The notes: generated by a model from the letters alone, not told the origin. A DNA stretch of 64,000 nucleotides from Rhytidiadelphus loreus (GCA_947034895.1 OX344762.1:40962760-41026759); one strand, 5' to 3'; counted from the stretch's first letter, positions 21,621 through 33,634 are shown. Made by a program: numbers and translations.

Positions 21621-22380
21621 CTATTTTTTGACATTTTAAAACAATTTTGCAAATGCAATGAGTCAACTGAATGATGTTTTTTCCCACCAAAGTGTTTGTC
21701 TTTTGGTATTGAATTACTTTGTAGTTTAAATTTTTTTCATTTCAGTAGGTTTAGAAATTGAATTTCACCACCTAATGTGCTTTTAGGAAAATTTCAGGAT
21801 CTTTTTTCAACACTAGAATATTATAATCTTTCAATCTATGTGGTCAAATGAACCCAAATTTGATTTACACCATCTACAACATGCACACTACACACTACAA
21901 AATTGTATTGTTGAGATTTGCATACCTTACTTACATTTAGACTTATAACATTTGAAAAGCAAGGTTGTTTTTTGACATAGTTGGGCCTTGGGTGGTGAGG
22001 GGTTAACCTTTCATAGACATTGCCTCCTATGACCAAGGTAGTTACCAAAATGCCCCAATTAATGAACGAATAGGTGCATTCTTTGTCATTTTTTGTTTTT
22101 CCATTGAACATTGAAGTCATTCATTGGACACTCTTAGTCGTCAATGTCCTTTTAACCCTTGAAGGACACTAAGACCAAAAAATAGTTAACTTCATTGTTC
22201 ACTCCAAAAACAAAGAATGCACCTATTAGTTCAATAATTGGTGGTTGTGTCCATTTAAATTTAAAGATTAAGGGTTAATCCCCTTCATACCCACTACAAT
22301 TACTCTAAAAATATGGATACTCCATAAATGAAATCTTTTTCTACATAAAAGAAACAAAACAAGAAACTAATTTCACAAAA

Positions 22381-22500
22381 GAGTTAATTGTAAAGTGTGT
22401 ATAATATTGGACCACAAGCCGGAGTTTGGGAAAAACAAAAGAGTTAAATTGTAATGTGTGTACAACATTGGACCACGAGCCGGAGTTTGGAAAAAACAGA
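22381..22500. repeat. 60-bp tandem duplication
   Basis: Two adjacent 60-bp units contain TTGGACCAC(A/G)AGCCGGAGTTT and differ at a few positions. No function is visible. The surrounding DNA (21630-24280) holds no gene I can support; it becomes more GC-rich after 22800 and has purine-rich runs near 22900. Confidence 0.7.
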
Positions 22501-24287
22501 AGACAAAACTCCTTGAAACATCCAAATTGAGGTCCGATGGAGTTTGGTGCCATGTTTCTTTTGTACTATTCTTAGTTAAACCTTCCTCTGGACAAACACA
22601 GGACTAACTTTATGATGTGCCAAGAAATTCTGTCACAGATGTTTCTATGATTATTGGTAGCAAAATAATTTGTTCCACATGAGATGAAATGTATCAATGT
22701 ACTCCTCCGCCGCATGATCGTCGCATGTCTCCCCCAAAAAATAGCATTTGTAACATAATCACGAACATGGGGTGATGCACGTGGGGACTGACTGACTGAC
22801 TGATTCTCCTTAAATGACATCGACAGAATTCATCACAACTTACTATAACTTACTAGCGGGCGAGCTTGATATTTTGACCGCGGCGAGTTTCCTTCAAGAG
22901 AAGAGACGAGAAGAGAAGAGAAGTCCACCGCCTGACGGAGAGAATTCCTCTGTGTCGGCTACGCTCATTTAACTTAATTAGTGCAGGCAGAAACATGACT
23001 GCATTGTACTTACTTCCACAGAAAAGAAATTTTTTGTACTCACTCTAATTTTGCACCCTCACCAATAGGATAAAAAAAACAAGTAACTCATGCACTGCAG
23101 TCAAGCACTCAAGTGCTTCTGCAGACACGGCGTGACCCTCGGGGCCTGGCCTGGCTTCTCTCCCACAAATGCCGAGTTATGCCGAGCTAGCTTATAGCTC
23201 TCCTCACTTTGAATGGCAAGCTGCCGAGCTTTCGAAGTTATCCACCTCGAGCGCACCAATCCCTTTTTTTTCATATGAAAAAATATATATATAATGCATT
23301 TGCTCAGTCACCACTCAACTAGATCCGTACCGATTTCACGTGCATGCACTTTCGTTCAGTGATGATGAACGAGTGACAAAGAGAACTCAAAATAACGTAG
23401 TCTACTCATGGATCTGATCACCAGGAATAAGTGGACCCACAAATACGGAAATTGGAAAGAAAAAAAAACTCCACCCAGAATAAACAGTTTTCAAAACGAA
23501 GTCACGGCTCGATTAAGAAAGCAGCAAAATTGCTGAGCACACTGACTCCGTAAAATTCCTACTGTAGCTGAACACCTCGTGAAAACCATGTTATCACATA
23601 ATAATACAAGCAAACCATCACCATATCTTGTGGTCCCGCCAATGTTAAGACAACTTTGCATAAAATATGAACTGATCAGGTTCCAAATTTTTGTAGGCGC
23701 TTTTACAACTGATCGGGGGGACCACAACTTACGGAAAGAGCTTCAGAAATTGCAGAGAGAGAGAGAGTTTGACTCAGTTGTACGTACACAATATGACGCA
23801 TCAGTAATAATAAGCATGTACCCAAAACCAGTGAGCAACAAACTAAGAAAACTGAAATTATGAACTAGAATCCCGCACTTCGGGACACAACCAAAGTACT
23901 GTGCAGTCAGTTTTGGGTACACTGTTGGATTTGGGTTACTTGCCGTACCTTACAAAGTCACTCCTGTACGTGAAGTTAGTTATGCCCAGAGAGCATCACT
24001 TAAAAATAAGCTGGTGCAATTTTCTGGAGTTTTTTCCCGGAAAGTTCACAATTCTCAGTCTAGAAGAAAGAAGGGAGCAAATCACAGAGCACGATTCAAT
24101 CACGAACACGCCCTAATGACCCAACAATCATCCACTTCAGAGCACTTGTAAGACTTCCACCAACAGATACCAAGCACACCAAAAGATTCCAAACACAAAA
24201 ATGAGGAGGAGAGGGTATCATAGAATACAAGGATCAAAATTGAAAAAATAATTTGGGAGACAGTATGGTACACTAATGGGGCACTCT

Positions 24288-24322
24288 CATGCATGCGTGC
24301 GTGCGTGCGTGCACGCACGCAC
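24288..24322. other. 35-bp alternating pyrimidine-purine tract with a perfect palindrome
   Basis: CATGCATGCGTGCG is followed by repeats of GTGC. The second half, 24301-24322, is a perfect 22-bp palindrome centred on TGCA. Such tracts can adopt Z-DNA or cruciform structure. It lies just beyond the 3' end of the broken kinase copy. Confidence 0.6.
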
Positions 24323-24394
24323 TTGCACCTGTAAACTAACCATTTTTGAGTTCGAATTCGAATTCCATGTCCACCTCGGAGGCAGCACCGTCAG

Positions 24395-24648
24395 TCACCT
24401 CGCAGTCATGAAATCTTTGGACGCTGTGAACTTTCCGTTGCTTGCTCGCCATGAAGATGGCCGCGATAGCATCGGGAAGCAATGCCTTCCTTCATATCGG
24501 AGGGATTAGGGTTTGGCTGCTGCATCTTCACAGGCTCTTGCAAGGACAAAATCTTTAACAACGAGAAACCGAAGGCAAACCAGTCGATGTTCGGGTGAGA
24601 CGATGCCGATGGGCGAATGATACTCGGGGGCGCCATGTACGTGCCCAT
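24395..24648 (-). pseudogene. Truncated, broken tandem copy of the kinase 3' end
   Basis: The minus-strand sequence repeats the end of the neighbouring kinase gene. It has a GTYMAPP stretch matching THGYMAPE, then FAFGFSLLKILSLQEPVKMQ matching FSFGIVLLEILSGQEAVKMQ, and the same SKDFMT..AR end before a TGA. A deletion of about 200 bp removes the segment between the AAGATGGCCGCGAT and CTTGCTCGCCATG blocks, and a small deletion near the end shifts the frame. Only the C-terminal part is present, so this is a partial tandem duplication that decayed. Confidence 0.85.
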
Positions 24649-24715
24649 GCGAAATTTTCAAATCCTAGCCAAGAAATTTAAAGTCCGAGTCCATCTCGGA
24701 GGGAGCTCCCCTTTG

Positions 24716-26053
24716 TCACCTCGCAGTGAGCGAGCACGTCATGAAATCCTTGGACGCCAACATGCTGTCCTCCCACTGCTTGCTCGCCATGTAAATCTGC
24801 TCCAGGCTGAGCGTCACATTCCTCATCGGAGGTCGATCGTCGGGATTCGCGTCCACGCACTTCTTCGCCAGCATCGCCGCTCGACAGGCGCAGTCCAACG
24901 GAAACGCGTCTCGCAGCAACGGATCGATCCACGACCTCACTCTCGCCCTAGGCTCGCTGTCGGCGAAGATGGCCGCGATCACATCAGAGAGCACCGTCTT
25001 CTTCATGTCAGCCGAATGAGGTTTTTGCGGCTGCATCTTCACAGCCTCTTGCCCGGAGAGAATCTCTAACAACACAATCCCGAAGGAAAACACGTCGAGC
25101 TTGAGAGTCACAATTCCCGAGAGCGAATACTCGGGCGCCATGTAGCCGTGCGTGCCCGTGATCTTGACGCTGCGCGAACGCCGCAGCGAGCGGCCCAGGG
25201 AGCGCACTCCGGGGTGGGAGGATTGATGCTCTACCAAGGAGGAATTATTAGAGTTTGGCTCCCTTTCTTTCCCGATGGCGGAGTTGCTGAGAACCAATCC
25301 TTGGTCCGCCGCGGACTCCCCTCGCATCCTCGCCAATCCGACGTTGGCGATTCGGGCGTGGAGGTCGTTGTCGAGAAGGATGCTGGTACTTTTGATATAT
25401 TTATGTACAAAAGGCGGGGAAGCATGATCATGCAGATACTCCAACCCCTTCGCAACGTCTAAGGCCACGCGAAGGCGCGTCGTCCATGATTTTAGGGTTG
25501 TGAAACCCGGAGCAACAGGACTGCGCAGGCAACGGCGCAAATTGGCACCCGAGATGTGCTCGTACACCAAATACAATTGATCGCCGCTGATGCAACCCCC
25601 GATGAGCTTCACCAGACTCGAGTGATGCAAATTGCAGATGCTCTTGACCTCCGTGACGAAGTCGACGTCAGTGTTCAATCGTTTCTCAACCACTACAGTC
25701 ACGTTCCGTCCTGCGATCGTCCCACGGAAGGTCCCGCTCCCGAGCTTCCTCCCACTGCTGAAATGCTCCGTGGCCTTGACGATGTCTTTGTACGTAAAGA
25801 TTTGGGCGCCATCAGAGAGCATCCCTTTCAAGCTCGCCAAAGAAATCGCGCTCCCTGTCGAGGTTTGCGAATTGTGAGAGCCGCGAGACTCCTTCGAGAG
25901 AGACTGGCTGATGGTGTAGCTCGTGCTTAAATCCAAGCTGCTGTCCTCTGGGGGTTTCCGGTAGCGAGGTCTGATGATTGGTGTCGGCGGATGCGATTGT
26001 GCTAGATGGGGATACTCGGCCTGCTTTGGCATCTTACGCCGAAACAGACACAT
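24716..26053 (-). CDS. Receptor-like cytoplasmic kinase, LysM-receptor-kinase-like, predicted pseudokinase
   Basis: This is an intronless 445-residue frame. Residues 1-85 are polar with MCLFRRK at the start (Cys2 could be lipidated) and no signal peptide or membrane segment. Residues 86-435 form a protein kinase fold closest by eye to LysM receptor kinases such as LYK3 (FTYKDIVKAT start; end resembling LAKQCVDDDP..RP). Seen: a glycine loop LGSGTFRG (104-111), Lys124, Glu135, APE (306-308) and Arg407. Lost: HRD is HKY (217-219), the metal-binding Asn is Ser224, and DFG is NVG (237-239). The activation loop carries an insert of about 50 residues rich in Ser and Arg (245-295). By known kinase chemistry it should not phosphorylate and may act as a scaffold. 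The ATG at 26053 is preceded by a plausible splice acceptor at 26277, so a leader intron is likely. Confidence 0.85.
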   Translation of the reverse strand: MCLFRRKMPKQAEYPHLAQSHPPTPIIRPRYRKPPEDSSLDLSTSYTISQSLSKESRGSHNSQTSTGSAISLASLKGMLSDGAQIFTYKDIVKATEHFSSGRKLGSGTFRGTIAGRNVTVVVEKRLNTDVDFVTEVKSICNLHHSSLVKLIGGCISGDQLYLVYEHISGANLRRCLRSPVAPGFTTLKSWTTRLRVALDVAKGLEYLHDHASPPFVHKYIKSTSILLDNDLHARIANVGLARMRGESAADQGLVLSNSAIGKEREPNSNNSSLVEHQSSHPGVRSLGRSLRRSRSVKITGTHGYMAPEYSLSGIVTLKLDVFSFGIVLLEILSGQEAVKMQPQKPHSADMKKTVLSDVIAAIFADSEPRARVRSWIDPLLRDAFPLDCACRAAMLAKKCVDANPDDRPPMRNVTLSLEQIYMASKQWEDSMLASKDFMTCSLTAR

Positions 26054-27480
26054 ACTGAGAGAGTCACCGGAGTTGCGTCCACCTGGATAGCTCGAGCTCT
26101 GAATTCGGGTTCATAATGAGTCCAACAAAACAAAATGGCGTTCCCAAGTATGAAGCCTGTCCTGTGATCTAACTCGTTTCTGCCCCCATCAATTGACACA
26201 TACAGCGCAGTCCAAGAAAACTCCAAGCAAAAATCTTCTTGCGACCCATACTGCACTCAATCTCTTCCATCAAGACCTGCAAACCAATTTCACCAGTATT
26301 AGATTCCTCGCAATGAGCTTCATCTACAATGCAGGGCTCACGTTAGTATTCGTAAGGACGCAGGGAGCTCACAATCCCGCCACAAAAATTGCACTGCAAA
26401 GCTCAATTGGAGACGCCCAGTGGAACTTCATCTTCCAAAAGGCTAACCTGACAAATTCAAAACCTTCAAAAACTCGCAAACAGAATCTTGTACGTCAACA
26501 GCACTTCCGCAAAACCCACAATCAGCCTCTATCACAGGAAAACTCTACTCTACTCTACTCTCCCTCCAATCTCCACAAAAAAGGCGCAAAAACCACCAGC
26601 CGACATAAACACCAAGTGTTGTCACTGGCTCAACAAAAAATTCATCTCCACCCGAAAATTCAAGAATACTATCCATTCACGTGGCACAAAACTTCCAACA
26701 ATCAAAACGAAGTGAGCGAACTCTACCTTCACGAACCCAAACCGTCCAATAACCAAAACCTTGATACCATTTTCAAACCAATCTTCACTACCATGGCAAA
26801 GAAGGCAAATCCCACCTTCTCACACGAAAGGGTAACAACAAAATCTTTCGAAAGACGCACCGATCGTACACAGTCACGTCCAGATCAACCAGCAAGCTCC
26901 AAAATGCGAAAATGCGCGAGTATAAACCGCAGCACGCTCCAGCCACAAAAATGGAAGCTACCTACATTAACTCACTTCAACACAAACAAGCTACCATCAC
27001 TCCCAACTGAACAAAAGCTTCAAGCAAAACGGCGCAAACCGTGAGCAGCTACCGCTGAACGTAGTGCACCATAAATGCTTCCCCTTCCTCTTCCCTTCCT
27101 CTTCCTCTTCCCTTCCACTTCCCCTTCTCTTCCCCTTCCTCTTTCTAAGCTTACTACTACTACTGTGCTACTTCTTCTATTCCTTTTCCTTCTTCTTCAC
27201 GGCTGGACATCAGCAGCAATCATGCACACTACTCAGCAGCAGCTTGGGCAATCGAGCGAGAAAGCCGACTTCGTTACTACTACTGGTAAGCTTAACAAGA
27301 AGGCCACCACCACCACCACCACTGGCGAGCCCCACCTCGGGGAGGGGGAAGGAACGGGCAGAAGCGGCCAAGGAGGCCTCTTCTGCTCAGTTTCTGCTTA
27401 AAACAAAACAGCGTTGTTGCCAACTCTGACGACGTCACCCACGTGTCACCGGAGTTGTCGCCGTGTTCCCTGAACAGTGC
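26054..27480 (-). promoter_or_regulatory. Upstream region of the kinase gene (leader intron and promoter, boundaries open)
   Basis: Minus-strand reading: a T/G-rich stretch typical of plant introns ends at TTTGCAG (acceptor AG at 26278-26277), followed by a 223-bp exon to the ATG. The donor and transcription start cannot be fixed. A long plus-strand ORF (26193-27044) is explained by the T-poor antisense of this leader. At 27075-27150 there is a CT-rich run on the plus strand, and GTAAGC at about 27287 would be a plus-strand donor, so a divergent transcript is possible. Confidence 0.35.
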
Positions 27481-27584
27481 CTCATCTTTTTGTTTTAGGG
27501 TATTTTTATTATTTCTTTTGGGGTGTCAGTTTCAGTGTACTACAGGGGGGGTACATCTTTTTCGATGGAAGTGGAAAGGACAAA

Positions 27585-27845
27585 GGGCGTGAGGCGGGTA
27601 GGAAACAAAAGCGGAGCGTGAGGCGGGTAGGAAACAAAAGCGGAGCGTGAGGTGGGTAGGAAATGAAAGCGGAGCATGAGGTGGGTAGGAAACGAAAGTG
27701 GAGCATGAGGGAGGTAGGAAACGAAAGCGGAGCATGAGGTAGGTAGGAAACGAAAGCGGAGCATGAGATAGGTAGGAAATGAAAGTGGAGCATGAGGGCA
27801 CGTAGGAAATGAAAGCAGAGCATGAAGTAGGTAGGAAGTGAAGTG
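27585..27845. repeat. 29-bp minisatellite, about 9 copies
   Basis: The unit is GTGAGGCGGGTAGGAAACAA plus AAGCGGAGC. The first three start at 27589, 27618 and 27647, and later copies carry substitutions and small indels. Because 29 is not a multiple of three, open frames appear in all three minus-strand frames with the same decapeptide-like pattern; these are not genes. Confidence 0.9.
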
Positions 27846-27859
27846 GAAAGAAGAAGAAT

Positions 27860-28708
27860 AATGTTGGTTGGAAGAGAGTACTAAATAAACGGTTGGAGGT
27901 AGTTCAATCTTTGTAACCTTTTTTAGGGTATATTAGTACCAAATGGAATATCTCAACCTTCGAGAGAAATACTAAAAAAAACTCTAAGATCATGGAGTCA
28001 AAAGATTATGCTTATATTCTACTCCGATCTCAACCCTTTGTGGTGTGGTGTAGTATGGTCGGGGGAGGGATTTTATCTGTATTAGTACTAAGATATTCTT
28101 CTTTGGTGTGAGTGCACCTTTTCGAATCAATCGTGTTGTCCATAATTCATTTTTCATATGGTAGGGGGGGCAAAAAGTGACCTTTTATGTTTTATTTAAG
28201 AGAGGAAATTTGAAAATAAGAATTGAATGGTTTGTAGAAAAAATAGTACTTGGGGACAAGATTATGGGGCTCCTAGTTTTATAGGTCCAAGTTTGGAAAG
28301 ATACATTGAAATCTTGTTGTACACAATATGAGGTTCTAACATTCTAAATCATGAGGAGGATTGAAACATGTAAAAATAAATGCAATGTATGCATTCACTA
28401 ATGTACATGAGTGGCTATAGAACTTAATACGAATGTTTTTTGGTTCATGTAGTATTTAAGCAATTATATATGAAAAGATGTACAATACCTTGATGGTTAA
28501 AGATTGTGATGATTTTTTTTAGCAAGCATCCATTAGTATCTAAAAAAGAAATGTGTCTAGTGACAATGATGATCAAGGGCTAGAACCAAAGTGGTCTCAT
28601 TAATCCTTCACAAGTAAAAACAATTGGAAAATTTTGAATTAAGTTAACTTCAATGTATGCTTTTCAAAGTAATGATCATCAACATTTATATTTTTAATCG
28701 TTTACAGT
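27860..28708. other. AT-rich intergenic DNA
   Basis: I see no gene, RNA or element with clear ends here. Confidence 0.5.
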
Positions 28709-28710
28709 AA

Positions 28711-28862
28711 AGTTTAAGATTACAAACATACTAGATATGAATTTAAGTTTACAACATACTAGATATGAATTTAAGTTTACAAACATACTAGACATGAATT
28801 TAAGTTTACAACATACTAGATATGAATTTAAGTTTACAAACATACTAGATATAAATTCAAGT
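28711..28862. repeat. 28/29-bp tandem repeat, 5-6 copies
   Basis: The unit is TAGATATGAATTTAAGTTTA followed by CAACATAC or CAAACATAC. Copies alternate between 28 and 29 bp, giving a 57-bp higher-order period. A minus-strand ORF across it reflects the repeat. Confidence 0.9.
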
Positions 28863-31770
28863 GTACCATAGGTATAGAGCAAGGTTAACACATTGATGTT
28901 GAATAATTAATTAAAGTATAAAATAAATTGGCACTTTAAAAAAAATTAGATTAACTTAGTATTAAAAAAATTTAAATCAAAATATTTGGCAACTATCTTG
29001 CATAGCTTGAAAAGCCACTTAATTAATTTGTGTGAATAGAGATGAGAAGACAAGTTCTTTATACAAGTGTATGGTATAGGAAGTAAAACAATCCATGTGG
29101 GATATGTAAATTAAGATTAAAATTAGCCATCCTATTTTCACCAAGTGCCTAATTCTATCATTCTACTTTTGGCCCCACTTCCATCCAAAAATTCATTCAT
29201 TTTTTGACAAAATCACTACATTGATGCCAACAACGGATAACATGTCAATCCTTTAATGGTGAACACTTAAGTACCATTGGATACATGGGAGAACAATTAT
29301 GGTTTGTTTATAGGATGTTCATGACTCCACTCTATGAGTGGTAATGTAATTTTAGGGCAAACCACTTCAAAAATTAACTAAAATTATAATTTTAATAAAA
29401 AAATCTTAATTCCACTTGGGTTTAATTTGTGAAACAAGCACACACCTTTCAAAAATATGTGCCCATCTTAGAGTTGACCTTAAGATTTTAGGTTGTTAAT
29501 CATGGTTGTAATAGGCTTGTCTATTTTAGTAGGGCTCAACTACTTATAGTTGAATTAAAAGCAAGAATTGTATTTAAAGTAAAATTTTAGACTTCATTCA
29601 GGCAATTTGAAATAACTTTTTTCAAAAACTTTGAAATAACTTAATGTAGAAAATGAAGTTAAATTTCATCTTGAAAATCCATTTGAGATTTTGAGCTTCC
29701 AATCAATAGTGACGGACAAAGTTCAAAGAGGGGTTGGAAGGGACATTTTCTTCAACATTTTCAAATATCTTCTCTGAATTTTTGGAGGCTCAAAATCACA
29801 AATGGATTTTTGAGGATAAATGTTAGCTTGAATTTTCCCATTAACTTGGTTCAAAGTTTTTGAAAGAAATAATTCTACACTACCTAAATTAGGTTTGGAA
29901 TTCTACTTTGAACACAATTCCTATGTTTTGACAATGAGTGGTCAAGCTTTCAACTTCAAATTGTCCCGTATCCTTTTGAAAATTCACAATAGACAATGGA
30001 CTTCATTATAAAAACAACCTCTCCGCCCTTCATCCCAATGGGTTTTTTAGGTAATATAATGTCCAATTGCCTAAAAAAAAAATAAGCAACTTCAAGCCTA
30101 TGGAAAAAGGGGGTAAACTATATTTTAAAATGCTAAATTGTAATGATGATCTTGCACACTGTTGCCACAATGTTTCCAACATCTCATTTCATTTCTTATG
30201 CTGAGTTAGCACATACAAAATATACACTTAAAATTGCGTACTCAAAATTGACCACCTTCAATTCGAGCCCCTAAAAATGAAAGAGCCAAATAACTCAAAA
30301 CCTTCTTAATTAAAGAAAGGTCACGTGACCTTTGGTCCAAAAATTTAAAAAAATAACATTGCTTCATTCTTATTATATGTCAATGAAGTAATTCCTTTAT
30401 TTCACCATCAATTTTTTTTTTATGGTAGATAGTCAAATGACAAATTAATACAAGTTGTATTGAATACCCTATGATTGTACTGGACTGTGAACTTATTTGG
30501 GTTGTATTTTAGAATTCCTAGCTAACATTGAATGGTTTTTTCCCCAACAACTTGGTCATTTAACTCTTGCAAACTTCGACAATTTTTCTTGTTCATTTTA
30601 TTTCTTTTTCAACTTTCTTTAAAATATTAAGTATTTTCTGTTGACCCTATCCTACAGCTACCGATGGTACTAATTACTTATTTTAATAGCTTTATAATTT
30701 GAGCAAATGATACCAAAATTCTTGTACCTATTTATATTAAAAATTGCAATTTTGGGCGGATTTTCGATGAAAAATGCTTTCAAATTCATGTGACAAAGTC
30801 TATTCAACGATGTTTTTATCTACACTAAGGATAGGAGGTTCTAAAAGCACACAAGCTCTAAAATCGTCCCCCTCTTCAAATGTACACTATTTGTACATGT
30901 TTCTTTTTCATAGCCTTCAGCAATGTACAAACAAAGTACATTAGAGGAGGTGGGCAATTTTAGAGCCCTATGCCATTCCAACTTCAAATTTTCATAACTA
31001 ATTCCACAAAGCTCCAAAAAATATGAAACGAATTGGGTTACATGCCAATTCCACTTGTCTTCCAAAGAAAATTTACTAAAAAAATATTTCAAGAAGCTTC
31101 ACCTCCCCCAAATTCGGTTTCAGCTTTTAAATGGGCGATTTATGGACCTCCTACCTTAATGGTATACAGTATGGGTAGTCAGGTCTGATTTGTGCCCTTG
31201 GCATTCAAATCATGTGTGAGTGTATCTTTGAATGATTTCATCTGAATGAGAACAGAAGCAAATTGATACGACTCAATCAAGCAATGAAAAGTCCAAATTA
31301 TGCTGAAGTTGTCAATATAGAAACTTATCTAGGAGGCACAAAATCCGTTTGGCCCACGCCAAATCCTAATAAGTGACGAGTAATTTGTGCCTGGAGCGGA
31401 GCTCATCCAGAATCCCATAACATAGCCACAAATCACCCAATACAACTGAAAAAACTCAATTAATATTTGAAAATTTCCACACCAATCAATTCCAAGGTAA
31501 GTAATGAATTAAGCACCGTACAATCTAGGAATTGGGGACACGATTTATGATCCAGTGAACGGAGGGGCTTTGAAACAATGTTTTGGGGAGAACTGCTGGT
31601 TAGTTCATTGTCATTGTTAGAGGGTGCCTTAAGGGAAAATAATCGGTTGGAGCTTGAAAATGGTAGGACCAACAATCAATTGGTGTGCAAAAGTAGAAGG
31701 TGGATATGTAGCCACTACTTCATGAAATTGCCGGATTTTAGTCGCTTACCATTTCAAATCTAAAGTTAAG
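28863..31770. other. AT-rich intergenic DNA, no gene
   Basis: Only short frames occur, none resembling a protein. There are no element ends with target duplications that I can support. Confidence 0.45.
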
Positions 31771-31936
31771 AAGGTAAACTATCCCATTAGGCCATTACAG
31801 GCAAAATGGGAATGAGCCCATTGTGGGCAAAATTGTAATGGTGTTGTACATTCAAGTTTTGAAATGTACACCACCATTACAATTTTGTCCACAATGGGCT
31901 TGCTCACATTTTATCCATTGTGGGGTAGTTTACCTT
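31771..31936. mobile_element. Fold-back MITE with AAGGTAAACTA ends, copy 1
   Basis: AAGGTAAACTATCCCA at the left pairs with TGGGGTAGTTTACCTT at the right. The interior also folds, with CATTACAATTTTG pairing across a short loop. Flanks do not show a clear duplication. The same family occurs at 33478-33634. Confidence 0.7.
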
Positions 31937-33477
31937 ACTTGGGTTGCTAGAAGTAGGTATGTTCTTAGACAAGGTAGAAATCACTTTTAGGGTTGGCTAT
32001 TGAAGAGCTTGGAGTGCTTGAACAAGGTGAGGTTGGGTATTGCTTTACGGATGGTCATGGTGGTTAGCATGCGCTCTGTTGTTTGTGTCTATTTGATGTA
32101 ATGAAATTTGGGAGTTTAGTTTCAAAATCAATTTCTTTGGAATATTATAGCCTTTACAAATTTAAAGTTGAAGGAAAGTGGCTAGTAAGAATTTGATTTT
32201 AGAGGATATGAACCAAGAGATTTTGATAAGAAGAGGATGCAATTGGTGCACTTTGGAAAAAAATTGTCTCCTTCTACAAAAGGGAGGCAAATTCCTATGA
32301 CAACTCTGAAAACCTCTCGAACATTGCTTTGAAATGTTAATGGTTCCTCACGATCATTGTGCAAGGTAGCCACTAACTCTAAACTGCTATCTTTACTTTG
32401 TGTACATCTCCAAAATCAAGTACGTAATTATGTGGAAAAAAATATTTTATAACCAAACTTTGTTCTTCCTAACTTTTGCATACAATATCCAAATGTCATA
32501 TTCTTTGGTGTGTTGGAACCTCCTTTCAAGTGCCAATGAATAAATATGAAAATTGAATCAATCTAATTATAGAAGTTAGACATAGAAGCAAAGAATGGTG
32601 GTCTTGGGGGTACCCACCTTATTTATCAAGAAGCAATGATCCATACCTTAAATTAGGTTGTTTTGTTTTGTTTGTTATAGTGAGATCTCCTCGACTGTGC
32701 ATCCCCTAGTCGCGTTCTTGGTACCATTGGAAAGCTCTTTGAGAGGAGGGGTACATGGACTTTGTTTTGTGACGTTTAGCCCTACAATGTGAAAGTTATT
32801 GAATTTCAATGTTTGTAAAAGTAAAAAAAGTAGAAAATTACTTTTACTTCTACTTTTATTATACTATGGCAATGGCACAACGCACACTAGTTCACATGAA
32901 ATTGGGACTTTTGTATAGTCTTGTATTTGGCCAAGATAGGTTTGTGCATATTTATCAAGTGATAGAATGTTTGATTCAAACCAACTGATATACAGTCAAG
33001 GCATCTAGTTTAGATAGTAAGACACTAAACCCGTCCTTCAAATTGGACCCAATAAGGTGAATTTATCCCTAAGAAAAACACATTAATTTTTTATTTGCTA
33101 CACATGATAAAATTTGCAAATTTTGAATTTATATTTGCAATTGAAGGCCCCAAATTAGATAGAACAAGTTTAAAAAAATAAGAACATAGAATTAGCACGA
33201 TACAAAACAGTGGACTTTTTTTTCACAATTACCCTACTATCCTACTTGGATGCCTGAACTCCAACATTGATTATTTAATGTCCAAATCCAACTTTAATCA
33301 CAATTTCATAACCACAATTTCATAAAAAAAATTATAAAAAGAAGGCTATTTTAAAAAAGATTCTAACATTATTTTAGGATGAATGAGAAGTTACACTACC
33401 CTATGTCATTATTTTTATCATTCAAATGACGGAGTTGGGATTACGTAGAAGTTAAAGAAGTATTGAAATATCGACAT
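31937..33477. other. AT-rich DNA with one copy of a dispersed repeat
   Basis: At about 32690-32830 there is an inverted copy of the repeat described at 45660-46560 (CATGGACTTTGTTTTGTGACG, GTTCTTGGTACCATTGG, AATGTGAAAGTTATTGAA). No gene is supported. Confidence 0.45.
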
Positions 33478-33634
33478 AAGATAACTACCCCATTCCACAC
33501 CAAATGGAAGCAAGTCCATTGTAGGCTATATTATGTTAGTGGCACACATTGTAGAACTTGAATGTACACCACAGACATAATTTAGCCCACATTGGACATG
33601 CTCCCATTTGATCCAGATTGGGGTAGTTTACCTT
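33478..33634. mobile_element. Fold-back MITE with AAGGTAAACTA ends, copy 2
   Basis: AAGATAACTACCCCAT pairs with ATTGGGGTAGTTTACCTT, and internal arms pair as in the copy at 31771. Flanking TA dinucleotides (33477-33478 and 33634-33635) would fit a Tc1/mariner-type target if the element is trimmed by one base. Confidence 0.65.

Noticed and set aside
27509..27823. Minus-strand ORFs of 74-104 codons with repeated FLPxSCSAFVSY-like peptides
   Set aside because: They are by-products of a 29-bp minisatellite; all three frames are open and give shifted versions of the same peptide.
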